A stretch of DNA of 52,206 nucleotides, taken from assembly GCA_024232855.1 (NCBI GenBank), contig JAAEPH010000034.1:1-52206 (forward strand). Direction: 5' to 3'. Under the pieces are notes generated by a model that saw only the letters and a program-made list of their open reading frames with translations, had not been told where the DNA came from and did not search any database. This document shows, in pieces, positions 34,979-44,372 of the stretch; positions within the stretch are counted from its first letter, which is position 1; each line of letters starts with the position of its first letter. Source of the stretch: Gammaproteobacteria bacterium (GTDB lineage Bacteria; Pseudomonadota; Gammaproteobacteria; GCA-001735895). Both the position numbers and the translations under genes were made by a program.

Positions 34979-36775
34979 TTATTTATCTACCTTCAGAACC
35001 GCGAGAAAAGCATCCTGCGGAATTTCGACGCTACCGACCTGTTTCATGCGCTTTTTACCGGCTTTTTGCTTTTCAAGCAATTTTCGCTTACGCGTGACGT
35101 CACCGCCGTAACACTTGGCGGTTACGTTCTTGCGCAAGGCCTTAACGTTGGTGCGCGCGACGATGTTGGAACCTATCGCCGCCTGTATGGCAACGTCGAA
35201 CATTTGCCGCGGGATCAGCTCCTTCATTTTCGACGCCAGCTCACGGCCGCGGTAGTCGGCGTTGCTGCGGTGTACGATCAGCGACAGTGCATCGACTTTT
35301 TCTGCATTGATCAAGACGTCGAGCTTGACCAGGTTGGATTCCTCGAAACGCAGAAATTCGTAATCAAAAGAAGCGTAGCCGCGGCTGACCGATTTCAGCC
35401 GATCGAAAAAATCGAGTACGACTTCGCTGAGCGGCAACTCGAACACCAGCGAAACCTGGCTGCCGAGAAATTGCATATCCTTTTGCGCGCCGCGCTTTTC
35501 GATACATAGCGTAATGACCGCGCCGATATAGGCTTCGGGCAGCAATATGTTGGCCTGAATAATGGGTTCGCGTATGCCGTTGATCTTGTTGATCGGCGGC
35601 AGATCGGCCGGGTTGTGAATTTCGACCAGCTCGCCTGCGGTGGTCTCGACCTGGTAAACCACGGTCGGGGCGGTCGTGATCAGGTCGAGATCGTACTCGC
35701 GCTCCAGCCGCTCCTGCACGATCTCCATGTGCAACATGCCGAGAAAGCCGCAACGAAAGCCGAATCCCAGCGCCTGCGAGGTCTCCGGTTCGAACTGCAG
35801 CGCGGCGTCGTTCAGTTTCAACTTTTTGAGCGCCTCGCGGCAATCCTCGTAATCATCGGAACTGATCGGAAAGAGACCCGCGAAGACGCGCGGCTGCACC
35901 TGTTTGAAATCCGCCAGCGGTTGCGAGGCGGGACTATGCGACAGCGTGATGGTATCGCCGACACGGGCGGATTCGATATCCTTGATGCCGGCGATGATGA
36001 AGCCGACGCTACCCGCCTGCAATTGCGCGGTTTGCGTGCGCTTGGGGGTAAATATACCGACCTTTTCGACCATGAACTCGGTACCGTTGGACATCATCTT
36101 GATCTTTTGCTTCGGTTTAATCTGGCCTCCCATGACGCGCACCAGGGTGATGACGCCGACGTAGGAATCGAACCAGGAATCGATCACCAGGGCCTGGGTT
36201 CGATGGTCCTCCGAACCCGCCGGGGGTGGGATCTTTTCGATAATCTGCTCCAGCAGATCGTCGACACCGACACCGGTCTTGGCGCTCACCTCGATCGCAT
36301 CCGACGCGTCGAGCCCGATAACGTCTTCGATTTCCTGCTTCACCCGTTCGGGTTCGGCCGCGGGCAGATCGATCTTGTTCAATACGGGAATAACTTCGAG
36401 GTCGAGGTCGATCGCGGTGTAGCAATTGGCGACACTCTGCGCCTCGACGCCCTGGGAGGCATCGACGATCAGCAACGCGCCCTCGCAGGCGGCCAGCGAA
36501 CGCGAAACCTCGTAGGAAAAATCGACGTGCCCGGGGGTATCGATGATATTGAAGGTATATTCCCTGCCATCACGCGCGCGATAGTCAAGTGACACGCTTT
36601 GCGCCTTGATGGTGATACCGCGCTCGCGTTCCAGGTCCATGGAATCGAGTACCTGCGACTCCATTTCGCGCTCGCTCAGGCCGCCGCAAAGCTGGATGAA
36701 GCGATCCGCGAGCGTGGATTTTCCATGATCGATATGGGCGATAATCGAAAAATTTCGAATTAACTCCATGCGCAT
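34979..36775 (-). CDS. lepA: Elongation factor 4 (LepA)
   Basis: A 598-residue translational GTPase that acts on ribosomes during assembly or stalled translation. The G domain has [33 protein letters not shown] and NKIDLPAA. LepA-specific C-terminal sequence ends in [21 protein letters not shown]. Length is standard. ATG codons at 36775 and 36769 are both possible; the family favours starting just before [11 protein letters not shown] and neither has a strong ribosome site. Confidence 0.97.
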   Translation of the reverse strand: MRMELIRNFSIIAHIDHGKSTLADRFIQLCGGLSEREMESQVLDSMDLERERGITIKAQSVSLDYRARDGREYTFNIIDTPGHVDFSYEVSRSLAACEGALLIVDASQGVEAQSVANCYTAIDLDLEVIPVLNKIDLPAAEPERVKQEIEDVIGLDASDAIEVSAKTGVGVDDLLEQIIEKIPPPAGSEDHRTQALVIDSWFDSYVGVITLVRVMGGQIKPKQKIKMMSNGTEFMVEKVGIFTPKRTQTAQLQAGSVGFIIAGIKDIESARVGDTITLSHSPASQPLADFKQVQPRVFAGLFPISSDDYEDCREALKKLKLNDAALQFEPETSQALGFGFRCGFLGMLHMEIVQERLEREYDLDLITTAPTVVYQVETTAGELVEIHNPADLPPINKINGIREPIIQANILLPEAYIGAVITLCIEKRGAQKDMQFLGSQVSLVFELPLSEVVLDFFDRLKSVSRGYASFDYEFLRFEESNLVKLDVLINAEKVDALSLIVHRSNADYRGRELASKMKELIPRQMFDVAIQAAIGSNIVARTNVKALRKNVTAKCYGGDVTRKRKLLEKQKAGKKRMKQVGSVEIPQDAFLAVLKVDK

Positions 36776-37124
36776 AAGTAGTAACCGTTCTGTACCGGAC
36801 CGCTGATTTACGAGATGAGTGCCAGTGCCTGCTGCCCAGTGACAACAACAAGTCCAATCCGACCTGGCGCGTGAATATAGAACCTGCGAAGTTTACGCTA
36901 AAGCCAAGGTCGCTATCAATGCCGATTCATCGAAAAAGTAGTGACAGACCCGGTTTCACCGCGGCAAAGCACCAGCACGCGTATCGCACAGGCGAATCAG
37001 GTCGATATCGGGATCGATATCGACCTCGCGCCGGCTGAGGCATGGTGATTACGCGAAAATGCCACCCGCGCAAGGATGGCATTGCTCGCGGTAATAGGGA
37101 ATTAGCCCTGCCGTCGACATCCGC
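36776..37124 (-). other. lepA-mucD gap
   Basis: About 349 bases without an intact gene. In many relatives a small glutaredoxin-like protein is encoded here. One short minus-strand fragment that could be its remnant is listed separately; the rest shows nothing I can assign. The lepA promoter must lie in this gap or further upstream. Confidence 0.5.
36956..37048 (-). pseudogene. Possible remnant of a glutaredoxin-like (DUF836) gene
   Basis: A minus-strand frame of about 30 codons, open between two stops, contains REVDIDPDIDLIRLCDTRAG. It resembles the EVDIDxDPxLVxRYxxRVP segment of small glutaredoxin-family proteins often encoded between lepA and mucD. There is no N-terminal CxxC part in frame. 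The match is short, so this is a weak call resting mainly on position. Confidence 0.25.
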
Positions 37125-38543
37125 TCAGGAATCTTCCGGGCGAATCGCCAGGAACACGGGGCCCGCTCGGCGCTGTACCAGCAGGGCTACCGATTTACCG
37201 GATTGCAACCCGTCGGTCACCGTTTCGAAATCGTCTACCGATTCGATGGCACGATTATCGATCATGACAATAACATCGCCCTTCTGGATACCTGCCTCAC
37301 CGGCTGGCCCTGATTCATCGACATCGACGACCTGTACGCCACCCTTGATCTTGAGGCGTTTGCGCGCCTCGTTGCCCAGTTCCTCGACCTTCATGCCCAG
37401 GGCCATATCCTCGATGATTTCATCACTTTCGGGCGTATAGGCCGCCTGGGTAATCGAAGTCGGCAACTCGGCGATTGTTACGCCAATCTTGCGTTCCTTC
37501 TTATCGCGAATCACCGTCACCTGCGCCTCTTCGCCGACCTTGGCGCGCCCGACCAGCGGCGGCAAGCCACTGGAGCGCATCACCAGCTTACCGTTGAACT
37601 CGACGATGACATCGCCAACCTGGAGCCCTGCCGCGTCCGCCGGGCTATCGTCGAGCACCTTGGCGACGAGCGCGCCATACGGACTCTCCATACCGAATGA
37701 TTCGGCCAGTTCACGGGTGACCTCCTGTATCAAAACCCCGAGCCAACCGCGTGAAACCGACCCGGTTTCCTTGATTTGACTGGCGACATCCACCGCCATC
37801 TCGATTGGAATCGCAAACGACAGTCCCATGAAACCGCCGGTGCGGCTGTAGATTTGCGAATTGATGCCGACGACTTCGCCGTCGAGGTTGAAGAGCGGCC
37901 CGCCCGAGTTGCCCGGGTTGATCGCGACATCGGTCTGGATAAAGGGTACGTAGTTGTCGCTGGGCAAACTGCGACCCTTGGCGCTGACGATGCCGGCGGT
38001 GACCGAGTGATCGAAACCGAACGGCGAACCGATGGCCAGCACCCATTCACCGACCTTGAGCTCGTCCGAATCGCCAAAAACCAGCACCGGCAGATCGTCG
38101 TCGGCCTCAACCTTGATCACCGCGACATCCGAGACCTCGTCCGAACCGATGATTTTGGCCACGAACTCCTTTCGATTCGACATACGCACGATGACTTCAT
38201 CGGCGCGGGCGATCACGTGATGGTTGGTGAGGATGTAGCCATCCTCGGAAATGATAAATCCGGAACCCAGGGACTGCGCTTCGCGCCCCCTGCGATCGAG
38301 TTCGTCACGATCAAAAAACTTTTCGAAGAGTTCACCAAACGGCGAACCCTCGGGTAACTCGGGGAGATGGTATTCCTTCGAGCTGCTGGGCCTGGCTTTC
38401 ATCCTGGTGCTGATGTTGACGACCGAATCCTTTGCCGAATCAACGATTTTGGTGAAATCGGGCAAGGCGGCCTGAGCCATCAACGGCAGGCTCAGCAAAA
38501 TTACAAACACAAAGTGATTAATACTTCTAGATAAATGATTCAT
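37125..38543 (-). CDS. mucD: Periplasmic serine protease, Do/DegP family
   Basis: A 472-residue exported chaperone-protease that degrades misfolded envelope proteins and dampens the sigma-E response. A signal peptide (residues 1-26, FVFVILLSLPLMAQA) precedes the trypsin-like domain with H109 (LTNHHVIA), D139 (SDVAVIKV) and S213 (NPGNSGGPL). Two PDZ domains follow (~265-365 and ~375-470). ATG 38543 is preferred because the signal peptide begins there; the longer ORF from 38588 overlaps rseC. Position in the rpoE-rse cluster is that of mucD in Pseudomonas-type genomes. Confidence 0.95.
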   Translation of the reverse strand: MNHLSRSINHFVFVILLSLPLMAQAALPDFTKIVDSAKDSVVNISTRMKARPSSSKEYHLPELPEGSPFGELFEKFFDRDELDRRGREAQSLGSGFIISEDGYILTNHHVIARADEVIVRMSNRKEFVAKIIGSDEVSDVAVIKVEADDDLPVLVFGDSDELKVGEWVLAIGSPFGFDHSVTAGIVSAKGRSLPSDNYVPFIQTDVAINPGNSGGPLFNLDGEVVGINSQIYSRTGGFMGLSFAIPIEMAVDVASQIKETGSVSRGWLGVLIQEVTRELAESFGMESPYGALVAKVLDDSPADAAGLQVGDVIVEFNGKLVMRSSGLPPLVGRAKVGEEAQVTVIRDKKERKIGVTIAELPTSITQAAYTPESDEIIEDMALGMKVEELGNEARKRLKIKGGVQVVDVDESGPAGEAGIQKGDVIVMIDNRAIESVDDFETVTDGLQSGKSVALLVQRRAGPVFLAIRPEDS

Positions 38544-38574
38544 GTGCGATTTCCATACAGTTTCCAATACATTG

Positions 38575-39027
38575 CTATGACCCCGCATCGGGCTCGGGGT
38601 TCACCTGAATGTCCACGATATATGGCGTCAACTGTCCATCTTCAAGTCTGCCTGTCAGATGGGCCGCTATCCGGTAACCGATGTAAAAGCCGGCAGCGGC
38701 GACAACGACGACCAGCCATTCCGCGGCGGCGGCAGATACGGCCAGCAGTCCCGCCACGACCATACCCAGCAACGGCAAACCGTATAGCGTCAGACTCGCC
38801 TTGACCAGCGCCGACTCGGACAGCGCCAGCAGCACCTCATCGCCCGGCTCGAGTTGCTGCTCGGTTTCGATGAAAAGCGCCTGTGAACGACGTCCCAGCA
38901 AACGACCCAGTGCGCCGGTGCCGCAACCCTGGCTCAGTTCGCAGCTACCGCAGGCCGAACCGCGCTGCAGTTCGAGTTCGACCCGCCCCCCGTCGCGACG
39001 AGTCACGATTGCCGCTTCAGTCAGCAT
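38575..39027 (-). CDS. rseC: RseC/MucC-family membrane protein
   Basis: A 150-residue inner-membrane protein of the SoxR-reducing/sigma-E regulatory RseC family. The N-terminal cysteine cluster CGSCELSQGCG (residues ~25-35) may bind a metal or cluster. Two membrane helices follow at ~85-102 and ~105-120 with a short turn. RseC modestly increases sigma-E activity in E. coli. The gap of 121 bases to rseB is larger than elsewhere in the operon and shows no gene. Confidence 0.9.
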   Translation of the reverse strand: MLTEAAIVTRRDGGRVELELQRGSACGSCELSQGCGTGALGRLLGRRSQALFIETEQQLEPGDEVLLALSESALVKASLTLYGLPLLGMVVAGLLAVSAAAAEWLVVVVAAAGFYIGYRIAAHLTGRLEDGQLTPYIVDIQVNPEPDAGS

Positions 39028-39148
39028 CTACGAATCCATGACCTGGTTTATTCATGCAGGGAGTTTGATACCAAATTATCCGGATCGCAAGCCGTGTCGC
39101 CGGATGTCCTCCCGGCGCGGTCTATGGCCCACAGGCTATAGGATTGTG

Positions 39149-40144
39149 CTACTGCCGCTGATAGGTCACCGATTCGGCGACCCTTTTCACGGTAACCGCC
39201 GGTACTTCGCCGATGGCCGTTACCGAGTGATTGTTGATAATTCGAATATAGACGTTAACCGCTCCCATCGACGATACGCCGCTCTGAGTCAGACTGGATT
39301 TTTTTTCGATAAACAACGACAGTGACGCCAGGCCATCGGTGTAAACCATCTGCTGCACGTATTGATCACTTCCGAGTATCTTGCGCCGCAACACCGATTC
39401 GCGCCAGAAACCGCCGGGCACATCGCTTAGCTGCCACGCGTCATCGGCGGCAAGGGTCTTTGAACTGTCGCCACTGTGATAACGCACCAGCGTAAAATTG
39501 TCATCGATCGGCGGCATTGTATCGATGACGAGCTTGTTATCGCCCTCATACAATTTCAGCCGGGTGAACATGACTTCTTCGATCACCTTCTTATTTTCAT
39601 CGAGCAGATTGGACTTGAGCATTAAACCGTTACTCTGGTTAATCCAGAATTTCATGCCATAGCGGTACTTGTCGCGGGGATCGATGTGCACGATCACGGC
39701 ATCCATGTTGGCGACACGGTCCTTGCCGACGAGCTTCATATCGTAGAATTTTTCCAGCCTGACGATATCGTCGGGAACAAAAATCGGCGAAAAACTGCTC
39801 TTGCGTGATACATCGACGATGACCTTACGACTGGAAGGCCAGATGCAGGTCAGGTTCTGATTATCACGGATAACTTCGCGCGCTTCGCCATTGAGAGAAA
39901 TCAGGCGTTCCTTTTCCCCCTGTTCGTCGCGGTAATGCGATATACGCATGCCTTCGAGCCGGTTTTCGTGCAGGTAGACAAAGTCGCCCTTGTAGTTAAG
40001 GTTGCGCATCGCATCCGACATCTTTTGCACCCAGTCCATCGCCGGTTCGGCGATCACGGGGGCACTCAACAGTGTCGAAAGCAGCAGCGCTGGGAAGATT
40101 TTCTGGAGAAAATTCAAGCCGGCTACCAGGCTACTGCTGCGCAT
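39149..40144 (-). CDS. rseB: Sigma-E regulator RseB/MucB
   Basis: A ~330-residue periplasmic protein that binds the outer face of RseA and protects it from DegS until lipopolysaccharide or mislocalised lipoprotein signals are sensed. A signal peptide (FPALLLSTLLSAPVIA) is followed by the LolA-like domain with MRNLNYKGDFVYLHENRLEGMRI and a C-terminal MucB domain. ATG 40144 and 40156 are both possible; either overlaps rseA, by 14 or 26 bases. Confidence 0.93.
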   Translation of the reverse strand: MRSSSLVAGLNFLQKIFPALLLSTLLSAPVIAEPAMDWVQKMSDAMRNLNYKGDFVYLHENRLEGMRISHYRDEQGEKERLISLNGEAREVIRDNQNLTCIWPSSRKVIVDVSRKSSFSPIFVPDDIVRLEKFYDMKLVGKDRVANMDAVIVHIDPRDKYRYGMKFWINQSNGLMLKSNLLDENKKVIEEVMFTRLKLYEGDNKLVIDTMPPIDDNFTLVRYHSGDSSKTLAADDAWQLSDVPGGFWRESVLRRKILGSDQYVQQMVYTDGLASLSLFIEKKSSLTQSGVSSMGAVNVYIRIINNHSVTAIGEVPAVTVKRVAESVTYQRQ

Positions 40145-40751
40145 CAAAACCTGCAACCCGGGCCTGGGGAATCAATCCCTGCATCGAGTTGGAATACTCG
40201 GTGTGATTGACCAGGTAAGCATTCAGTTTCTGCTGCAGAACTGGTGATTCATTCTTTAGCTTCCAGCGCATACCTCCGCTTTGCACCCGGCTCGAAGCCT
40301 GTACCGCGCTTCCCTGAAGCTGCTGGCCGAGTTGTTGTATCTTCTGCTGGTCAGCGTTCGCCAGCTCGCCATCCAGGGGATCCGTATCCTGTTGCAGCGG
40401 CTGCCACATTGCAATCGTTACCAGCGCCACGCTGGCGGCGACCGCAACACCGGCAAAAGGCCTGAACCAGGTTCGGGCAGTGAGCGGAGTCGGTGCAAGC
40501 GGTGCTGCCGATTCCGTCGCCGTGGTCGCGGACGATTGCGCCTGGTCTCTAATTTTAGTCATGACTTCATGATGAAAATCAGTATCGATAGCTTCGGGTA
40601 GTTCATGGCGTATGACCTCGCCAATCATCTGATAACGCCGCATCCGGTACTGCAGATTGACATCCGCGGTTACTTCATCGAGCACGGCATCGATGTCTTC
40701 ATCGGCGTAATCGTCCAGTAACAGGGATAATTTTTCGTCTAACTCTTTCAT
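40131..40751 (-). CDS. rseA: Anti-sigma-E factor RseA
   Basis: A 206-residue single-pass membrane protein. The N-terminal ~70 residues (LDEKLSLLLDDYADEDIDAV...) form the domain that holds RpoE inactive; the membrane helix is at ~98-116; the periplasmic part binds RseB and is the target of stress-triggered cleavage. The sequence is poorly conserved beyond the N-terminus, as is usual, so context with rpoE and rseB carries much of the call. Confidence 0.92.
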   Translation of the reverse strand: MKELDEKLSLLLDDYADEDIDAVLDEVTADVNLQYRMRRYQMIGEVIRHELPEAIDTDFHHEVMTKIRDQAQSSATTATESAAPLAPTPLTARTWFRPFAGVAVAASVALVTIAMWQPLQQDTDPLDGELANADQQKIQQLGQQLQGSAVQASSRVQSGGMRWKLKNESPVLQQKLNAYLVNHTEYSNSMQGLIPQARVAGFDAQQ

Positions 40752-40810
40752 TTCAAGTTCTCAGTTAAACCCGTATCTATCATACGGGGTCTTGCAAATC
40801 TGTTACTTAG

Positions 40811-41386
40811 TCACTCTAATAGCGGTCTTAGTTCCTTATCAATTACATCTCTGGCACGAAATATCCTGGATCGAACCGTTCCAATCGGGCAATTCATCAC
40901 TTGCGCTATCTCTTCATAGCTCAAACCATCGATTTCACGCAATGTGATCGCGGATTTCAGATCGTCCGGCAGTTTTTCGATGGCGCTAAAAACGGTCGCC
41001 TTTATTTCATCCGTCAACAACAGATTTTCCGGGTTAGCATACTCCTTGAGACCGGATTCGCCTTCAAAATGTTCAGCATCGTCGACATCGACCGTATAGC
41101 CGGGTGACTTACGCGCCCGCGATGCGAGGTAATTTTTCGCGGTATTAGCGGCGATCCGGTACAGCCATGTGTAAAACTGGCTATCGCCGCGAAAACTGTT
41201 GATTGCACGAAATGACTTGATGAAGGCATCCTGGGCTATATCCTGGCACTCCGATTTGTCCGATACAAATCGGCCGACCAGGTTGATCACCTTGTGCTGA
41301 TATTTTTGCACCAGTAAATCAAAAGCAGCCGTATCGCCGTTCTGTACACGCTTCACCAACTCTGCATCAAGCAGATTTGTCCCCAT
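40811..41386 (-). CDS. rpoE: RNA polymerase sigma-E factor
   Basis: A 191-residue extracytoplasmic-function sigma factor. Region 2 has FDLLVQKYQHKVINLVGRFV and DIAQDAFIKSFRAINSFRGD; region 4 has DLKSAITLREIDGLSYEEIA and MNCPIGTVRSRIFRARDVID. It is the RpoE/AlgU orthologue that drives envelope-stress genes, including its own operon. A matching sigma-E promoter lies upstream. It is separated from rseA by 59 bases. Confidence 0.97.
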   Translation of the reverse strand: MGTNLLDAELVKRVQNGDTAAFDLLVQKYQHKVINLVGRFVSDKSECQDIAQDAFIKSFRAINSFRGDSQFYTWLYRIAANTAKNYLASRARKSPGYTVDVDDAEHFEGESGLKEYANPENLLLTDEIKATVFSAIEKLPDDLKSAITLREIDGLSYEEIAQVMNCPIGTVRSRIFRARDVIDKELRPLLE

Positions 41387-41450
41387 TTATAACCCTTTGA
41401 TGTTTATAACGATCGGTGATAACTATTTCTTATCATCCGTGCTTCGGGAT

Positions 41451-41477
41451 AAAGACTGTTTATATTATAAAAAGTTC
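41451..41477 (-). promoter_or_regulatory. Sigma-E type promoter of rpoE (autoregulatory)
   Basis: Read on the minus strand, GAACTT is followed after 16 bases by TCTTT, close to the RpoE/AlgU consensus GAACTT-N16-TCTGA. Transcription would start near 41444, about 58 bases before the rpoE start. Autoregulation through such a promoter is well known for rpoE and algU. Confidence 0.7.
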
Positions 41478-41493
41478 TGTTCACGACCGGCTT

Positions 41494-41520
41494 TTGAGAT
41501 GCGAAAAATTTCATTATACT
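41494..41520 (+). promoter_or_regulatory. Possible sigma-70 promoter of nadB
   Basis: TATACT (41515-41520) is a good -10 box, with TTGAGA 15 bases upstream; that spacing is short. The transcript would begin about 20 bases before the nadB ATG. It lies just upstream of, and divergent from, the rpoE promoter. Confidence 0.4.
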
Positions 41521-41547
41521 GCCGGCAGGTAACAGCACCAGAAAATT

Positions 41548-43164
41548 ATGACCCATCAATTCAAGTTTGACGTCATCATCATCGGCAGCGGCGCCGCGGG
41601 GCTTTCCGCGGCCCTGCACCTGCCCGGCTCGCTTAAAATCGCCGTGCTTGCCAAGACGCCCGGAGAGCAGCATTCGAGTTACTGGGCGCAGGGCGGAATT
41701 TCCGCGGTACTCGAGCCCGACGACAGTGTCGACCAACACGCGCAAGACACCATCGAGGCGGGAGCCGGCCTCTGTGACGAAGCGGTGGTTCGATTCTGTG
41801 CTACCGCGGGTAGAGAGAATATCGAATGGCTGGCGCAACTGGGGATGCCGTTTTCGCGCGATCGCCAGGAGATCAGCGACAGTGGATTTCACCTGACACG
41901 CGAAGGCGGTCACAGCCGGCGCCGGGTTGTGCATGCCGCCGACGCCACCGGCAAGGCCTTGCAGCAGACCCTGCAGGCACATGTCCTGGAACGCGACAAT
42001 ATTCGTATCTTCAACCAGCATGTCGCGATCGACCTGATTCATCGCCGGAAAAAATGTGTCGGCCTCTATGCCCTCAACCGTCACGATCAGCATGTCGACC
42101 TGTTTCGCGCACACAAAATCGTTCTCGCAACCGGCGGCGCCGCCAAGGTCTACCTGTATACCAGCAATCCCGATGGCTCCACCGGCGATGGCATCGCCAT
42201 GGCCTGGCGTGCCGGTTGTCGCGTGGCCAACATGGAATTCATTCAATTTCATCCGACCTGCCTGTATCACCCCGATGCAAAATCGTTTTTGATCACCGAG
42301 GCGATTCGCGGCGAAGGCGGCCGGCTGTTGCTGCCCGACGGGCATCGCTTCATGAAGGATTTCGACAGCCGTGCGGAACTGGCGCCACGCGATATCGTCG
42401 CACGCGCGATCGATCATGAAATGAAACGGCTCGGCATCGATTGCGTCTTCCTCGACATCAGCCACAAGAGCCGGGCATTCATCAAGTCGCATTTTCCGAC
42501 TATTTACCAGCGTTGCCGGGATTTCGATATCGACATCACCCGGCAACCGATCCCGGTCGTTCCCGCCGCCCACTACACCTGTGGCGGCGTGATGGTCGAT
42601 ATCAATGGTCACACCAACCTGGAAAACCTTTACGCGGTCGGAGAAGTGGCTTACTCGGGGCTGCACGGCGCCAACCGCATGGCCAGTAATTCCTTGCTCG
42701 AGTGCCTGGTTTTCTCACAGGCGGCGGCGCGTAAAATCGCCGAGGAAATCGATACCAGCCGGAAGCTACCCGTGCTTGAGCGTTGGGACGAATCCCAGGT
42801 GACCGACTCCGACGAGGATATCGTCGTCGCACACAACTGGGACGAGTTGCGGCGCTTCATGTGGGACTACGTCGGCATCGTGCGCACCAACAAGCGCCTC
42901 GAGCGCGCCCTGCATCGAACCGAATTACTGAAATCGGAAATCAATGAGTACTACGGTAATTACAAGGTATCGGCTGACCTGCTGGAGTTGCGCAACCTGG
43001 TCGTGGTGGCTGAGTTGATCATCCGCTCGGCGCTCGCGCGCAAGGAGAGCCGCGGTCTCCACTTTACGCTCGACTACCCGGAAACCCGCGACGCTTTCAG
43101 GGTGCCGACCATCCTCGATCCCGATCAACACCAGAAAAGCCCGGCCAAACTCGCCACCATCTGA
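41548..43164 (+). CDS. nadB: L-aspartate oxidase
   Basis: A 538-residue flavoprotein that oxidises L-aspartate to iminoaspartate, the first step of NAD synthesis; NadA uses the product. FAD-binding IIGSGAAGLSAALHLP is at 11-26, and succinate-dehydrogenase-like motifs include SSYWAQGGISAV and HTCGG-type YTCGGVMVDINGHT. HGANRMASNSLLECLVF is the typical C-terminal cofactor motif. Divergent from rpoE, as in many gammaproteobacteria. Confidence 0.96.
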   Translation: MTHQFKFDVIIIGSGAAGLSAALHLPGSLKIAVLAKTPGEQHSSYWAQGGISAVLEPDDSVDQHAQDTIEAGAGLCDEAVVRFCATAGRENIEWLAQLGMPFSRDRQEISDSGFHLTREGGHSRRRVVHAADATGKALQQTLQAHVLERDNIRIFNQHVAIDLIHRRKKCVGLYALNRHDQHVDLFRAHKIVLATGGAAKVYLYTSNPDGSTGDGIAMAWRAGCRVANMEFIQFHPTCLYHPDAKSFLITEAIRGEGGRLLLPDGHRFMKDFDSRAELAPRDIVARAIDHEMKRLGIDCVFLDISHKSRAFIKSHFPTIYQRCRDFDIDITRQPIPVVPAAHYTCGGVMVDINGHTNLENLYAVGEVAYSGLHGANRMASNSLLECLVFSQAAARKIAEEIDTSRKLPVLERWDESQVTDSDEDIVVAHNWDELRRFMWDYVGIVRTNKRLERALHRTELLKSEINEYYGNYKVSADLLELRNLVVVAELIIRSALARKESRGLHFTLDYPETRDAFRVPTILDPDQHQKSPAKLATI

Positions 43165-43167
43165 AGC

Positions 43168-43605
43168 ATGGACCCTCGGGGAATGTTCGAACAACAGACC
43201 ATCACGATATCGACCCGCGGACGCGGCAGCATCGATATAACGGGCAATGTGACGGAAGTACTGCGGGAATCGGGTATCGCACGGGGGCTGTGTCACGTGT
43301 TTGTGCATCACACCAGTGCGTCCCTGATGATTACCGAGAATGCCGACAGCAACGTGCGCCGCGACCTCGAAAATTACATCGCGCGACTCGTCCAGGATGG
43401 CGACCCGGCCTATCTGCACGACCAGGAAGGTCCCGACGACATGGCGGCGCACATCCGCTCGGTTCTGACACAGACGGAAATCACCATTCCGGTGCATTCC
43501 GGCAGGCTGGCGCTCGGCACCTGGCAGAGTCTGTTCCTGTGGGAACATCGCCTGCAGGCCCATCGTCGCAACATAACGGTGACGCTGAGCGGAGTACAGG
43601 GGTAA
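43168..43605 (+). CDS. yjbQ: YjbQ-family protein (UPF0047)
   Basis: A 145-residue protein of the UPF0047 family, called secondary thiamine-phosphate synthase in databases on the basis of E. coli YjbQ. The signature FVHHTSASLMITENAD (residues ~46-61) and the C-terminal GTWQSLFLWEHR, with its conserved Glu and His, are clear. True cellular role is unsettled. It starts three bases after nadB; an internal ATG at 43183 is an alternative start. Confidence 0.9.
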   Translation: MDPRGMFEQQTITISTRGRGSIDITGNVTEVLRESGIARGLCHVFVHHTSASLMITENADSNVRRDLENYIARLVQDGDPAYLHDQEGPDDMAAHIRSVLTQTEITIPVHSGRLALGTWQSLFLWEHRLQAHRRNITVTLSGVQG

Positions 43606-43698
43606 TAGTCACTATTAATATATTGATATTGATATTGCCATTACAGTGTAAAACCGGAGAATGAAGCACAAATATCCAAAACGGTTTGAGGAAAAGAC

Positions 43699-44340
43699 AT
43701 GAAGATCATCCTGTTAGGGCCTCCCGGGGCTGGTAAAGGCACGATCGCCAAGGCGTTGATGCAACTCGATGGCTCGGTGCAGATATCGACTGGCGATATC
43801 CTGCGCGCCGCGATCGCGGCGGGAGCCGAACTTGGTAAACAGGTCGAAGCCGCGATGGCGGCGGGAGATCTGGTCACCGACGATCTCATCATGGGGATTA
43901 TGGAACAACGCCTGCAGGAAGAAGACTGCCAGCAAGGCTACCTGCTCGACGGCTTTCCGCGCACCATCCCGCAGGCAGAGGCGCTCAAGACGATGTTCGC
44001 TAAACTCGGCGAAAAACTGGACTGTGCGCTGGAACTGGATATACCGCGCGACGTCATTATCGACCGCCTGACAACCCGGCGCACCTGCACTAACTGTGGC
44101 GAGATTTACAATGTCAAGTTCAAGCCGCCGAAGGTCGAGGGTATCTGCGACGTCTGCGGTAGCGCCATCGTGCAGCGCGACGATGAAACCGAAGAGGCGA
44201 TCGAAAACCGCCTGCAGGTTTACAACCAGCAAACCGCTCCACTGGTGGAATTTTATCGTGACGAGGGTTTACTCGTAAGCGTGCCCACCTCCGAGCTGGA
44301 GACGGTAATGGCGGCGATCAAAGAGCGCTTGCAGGACTGA
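43699..44340 (+). CDS. adk: Adenylate kinase with zinc-type LID
   Basis: A 213-residue enzyme that interconverts ATP + AMP with two ADP. The P-loop is GPPGAGKGT (7-15) and the AMP-binding part includes DGFPRTIPQAE. The LID domain carries four cysteines, C130, C133, C150 and C153 (CTNC...CDVC), which bind zinc in Gram-positive enzymes; most enterobacterial Adk lack them. GAGG-like ribosome site precedes the ATG. Confidence 0.95.
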   Translation: MKIILLGPPGAGKGTIAKALMQLDGSVQISTGDILRAAIAAGAELGKQVEAAMAAGDLVTDDLIMGIMEQRLQEEDCQQGYLLDGFPRTIPQAEALKTMFAKLGEKLDCALELDIPRDVIIDRLTTRRTCTNCGEIYNVKFKPPKVEGICDVCGSAIVQRDDETEEAIENRLQVYNQQTAPLVEFYRDEGLLVSVPTSELETVMAAIKERLQD

Positions 44341-44372
44341 GACCTACCCTGCAGGCGGCGCTCTGCGCATTT

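Noticed and set aside
35615-36592. 325-residue frame opposite lepA
   Set aside because: Entirely antisense to a highly conserved gene and without recognisable motifs.
41404-42666. 420-residue frame opposite nadB
   Set aside because: It is antisense to a clear L-aspartate oxidase and has no family motif; long antisense frames arise from the GC-biased third positions in this genome.
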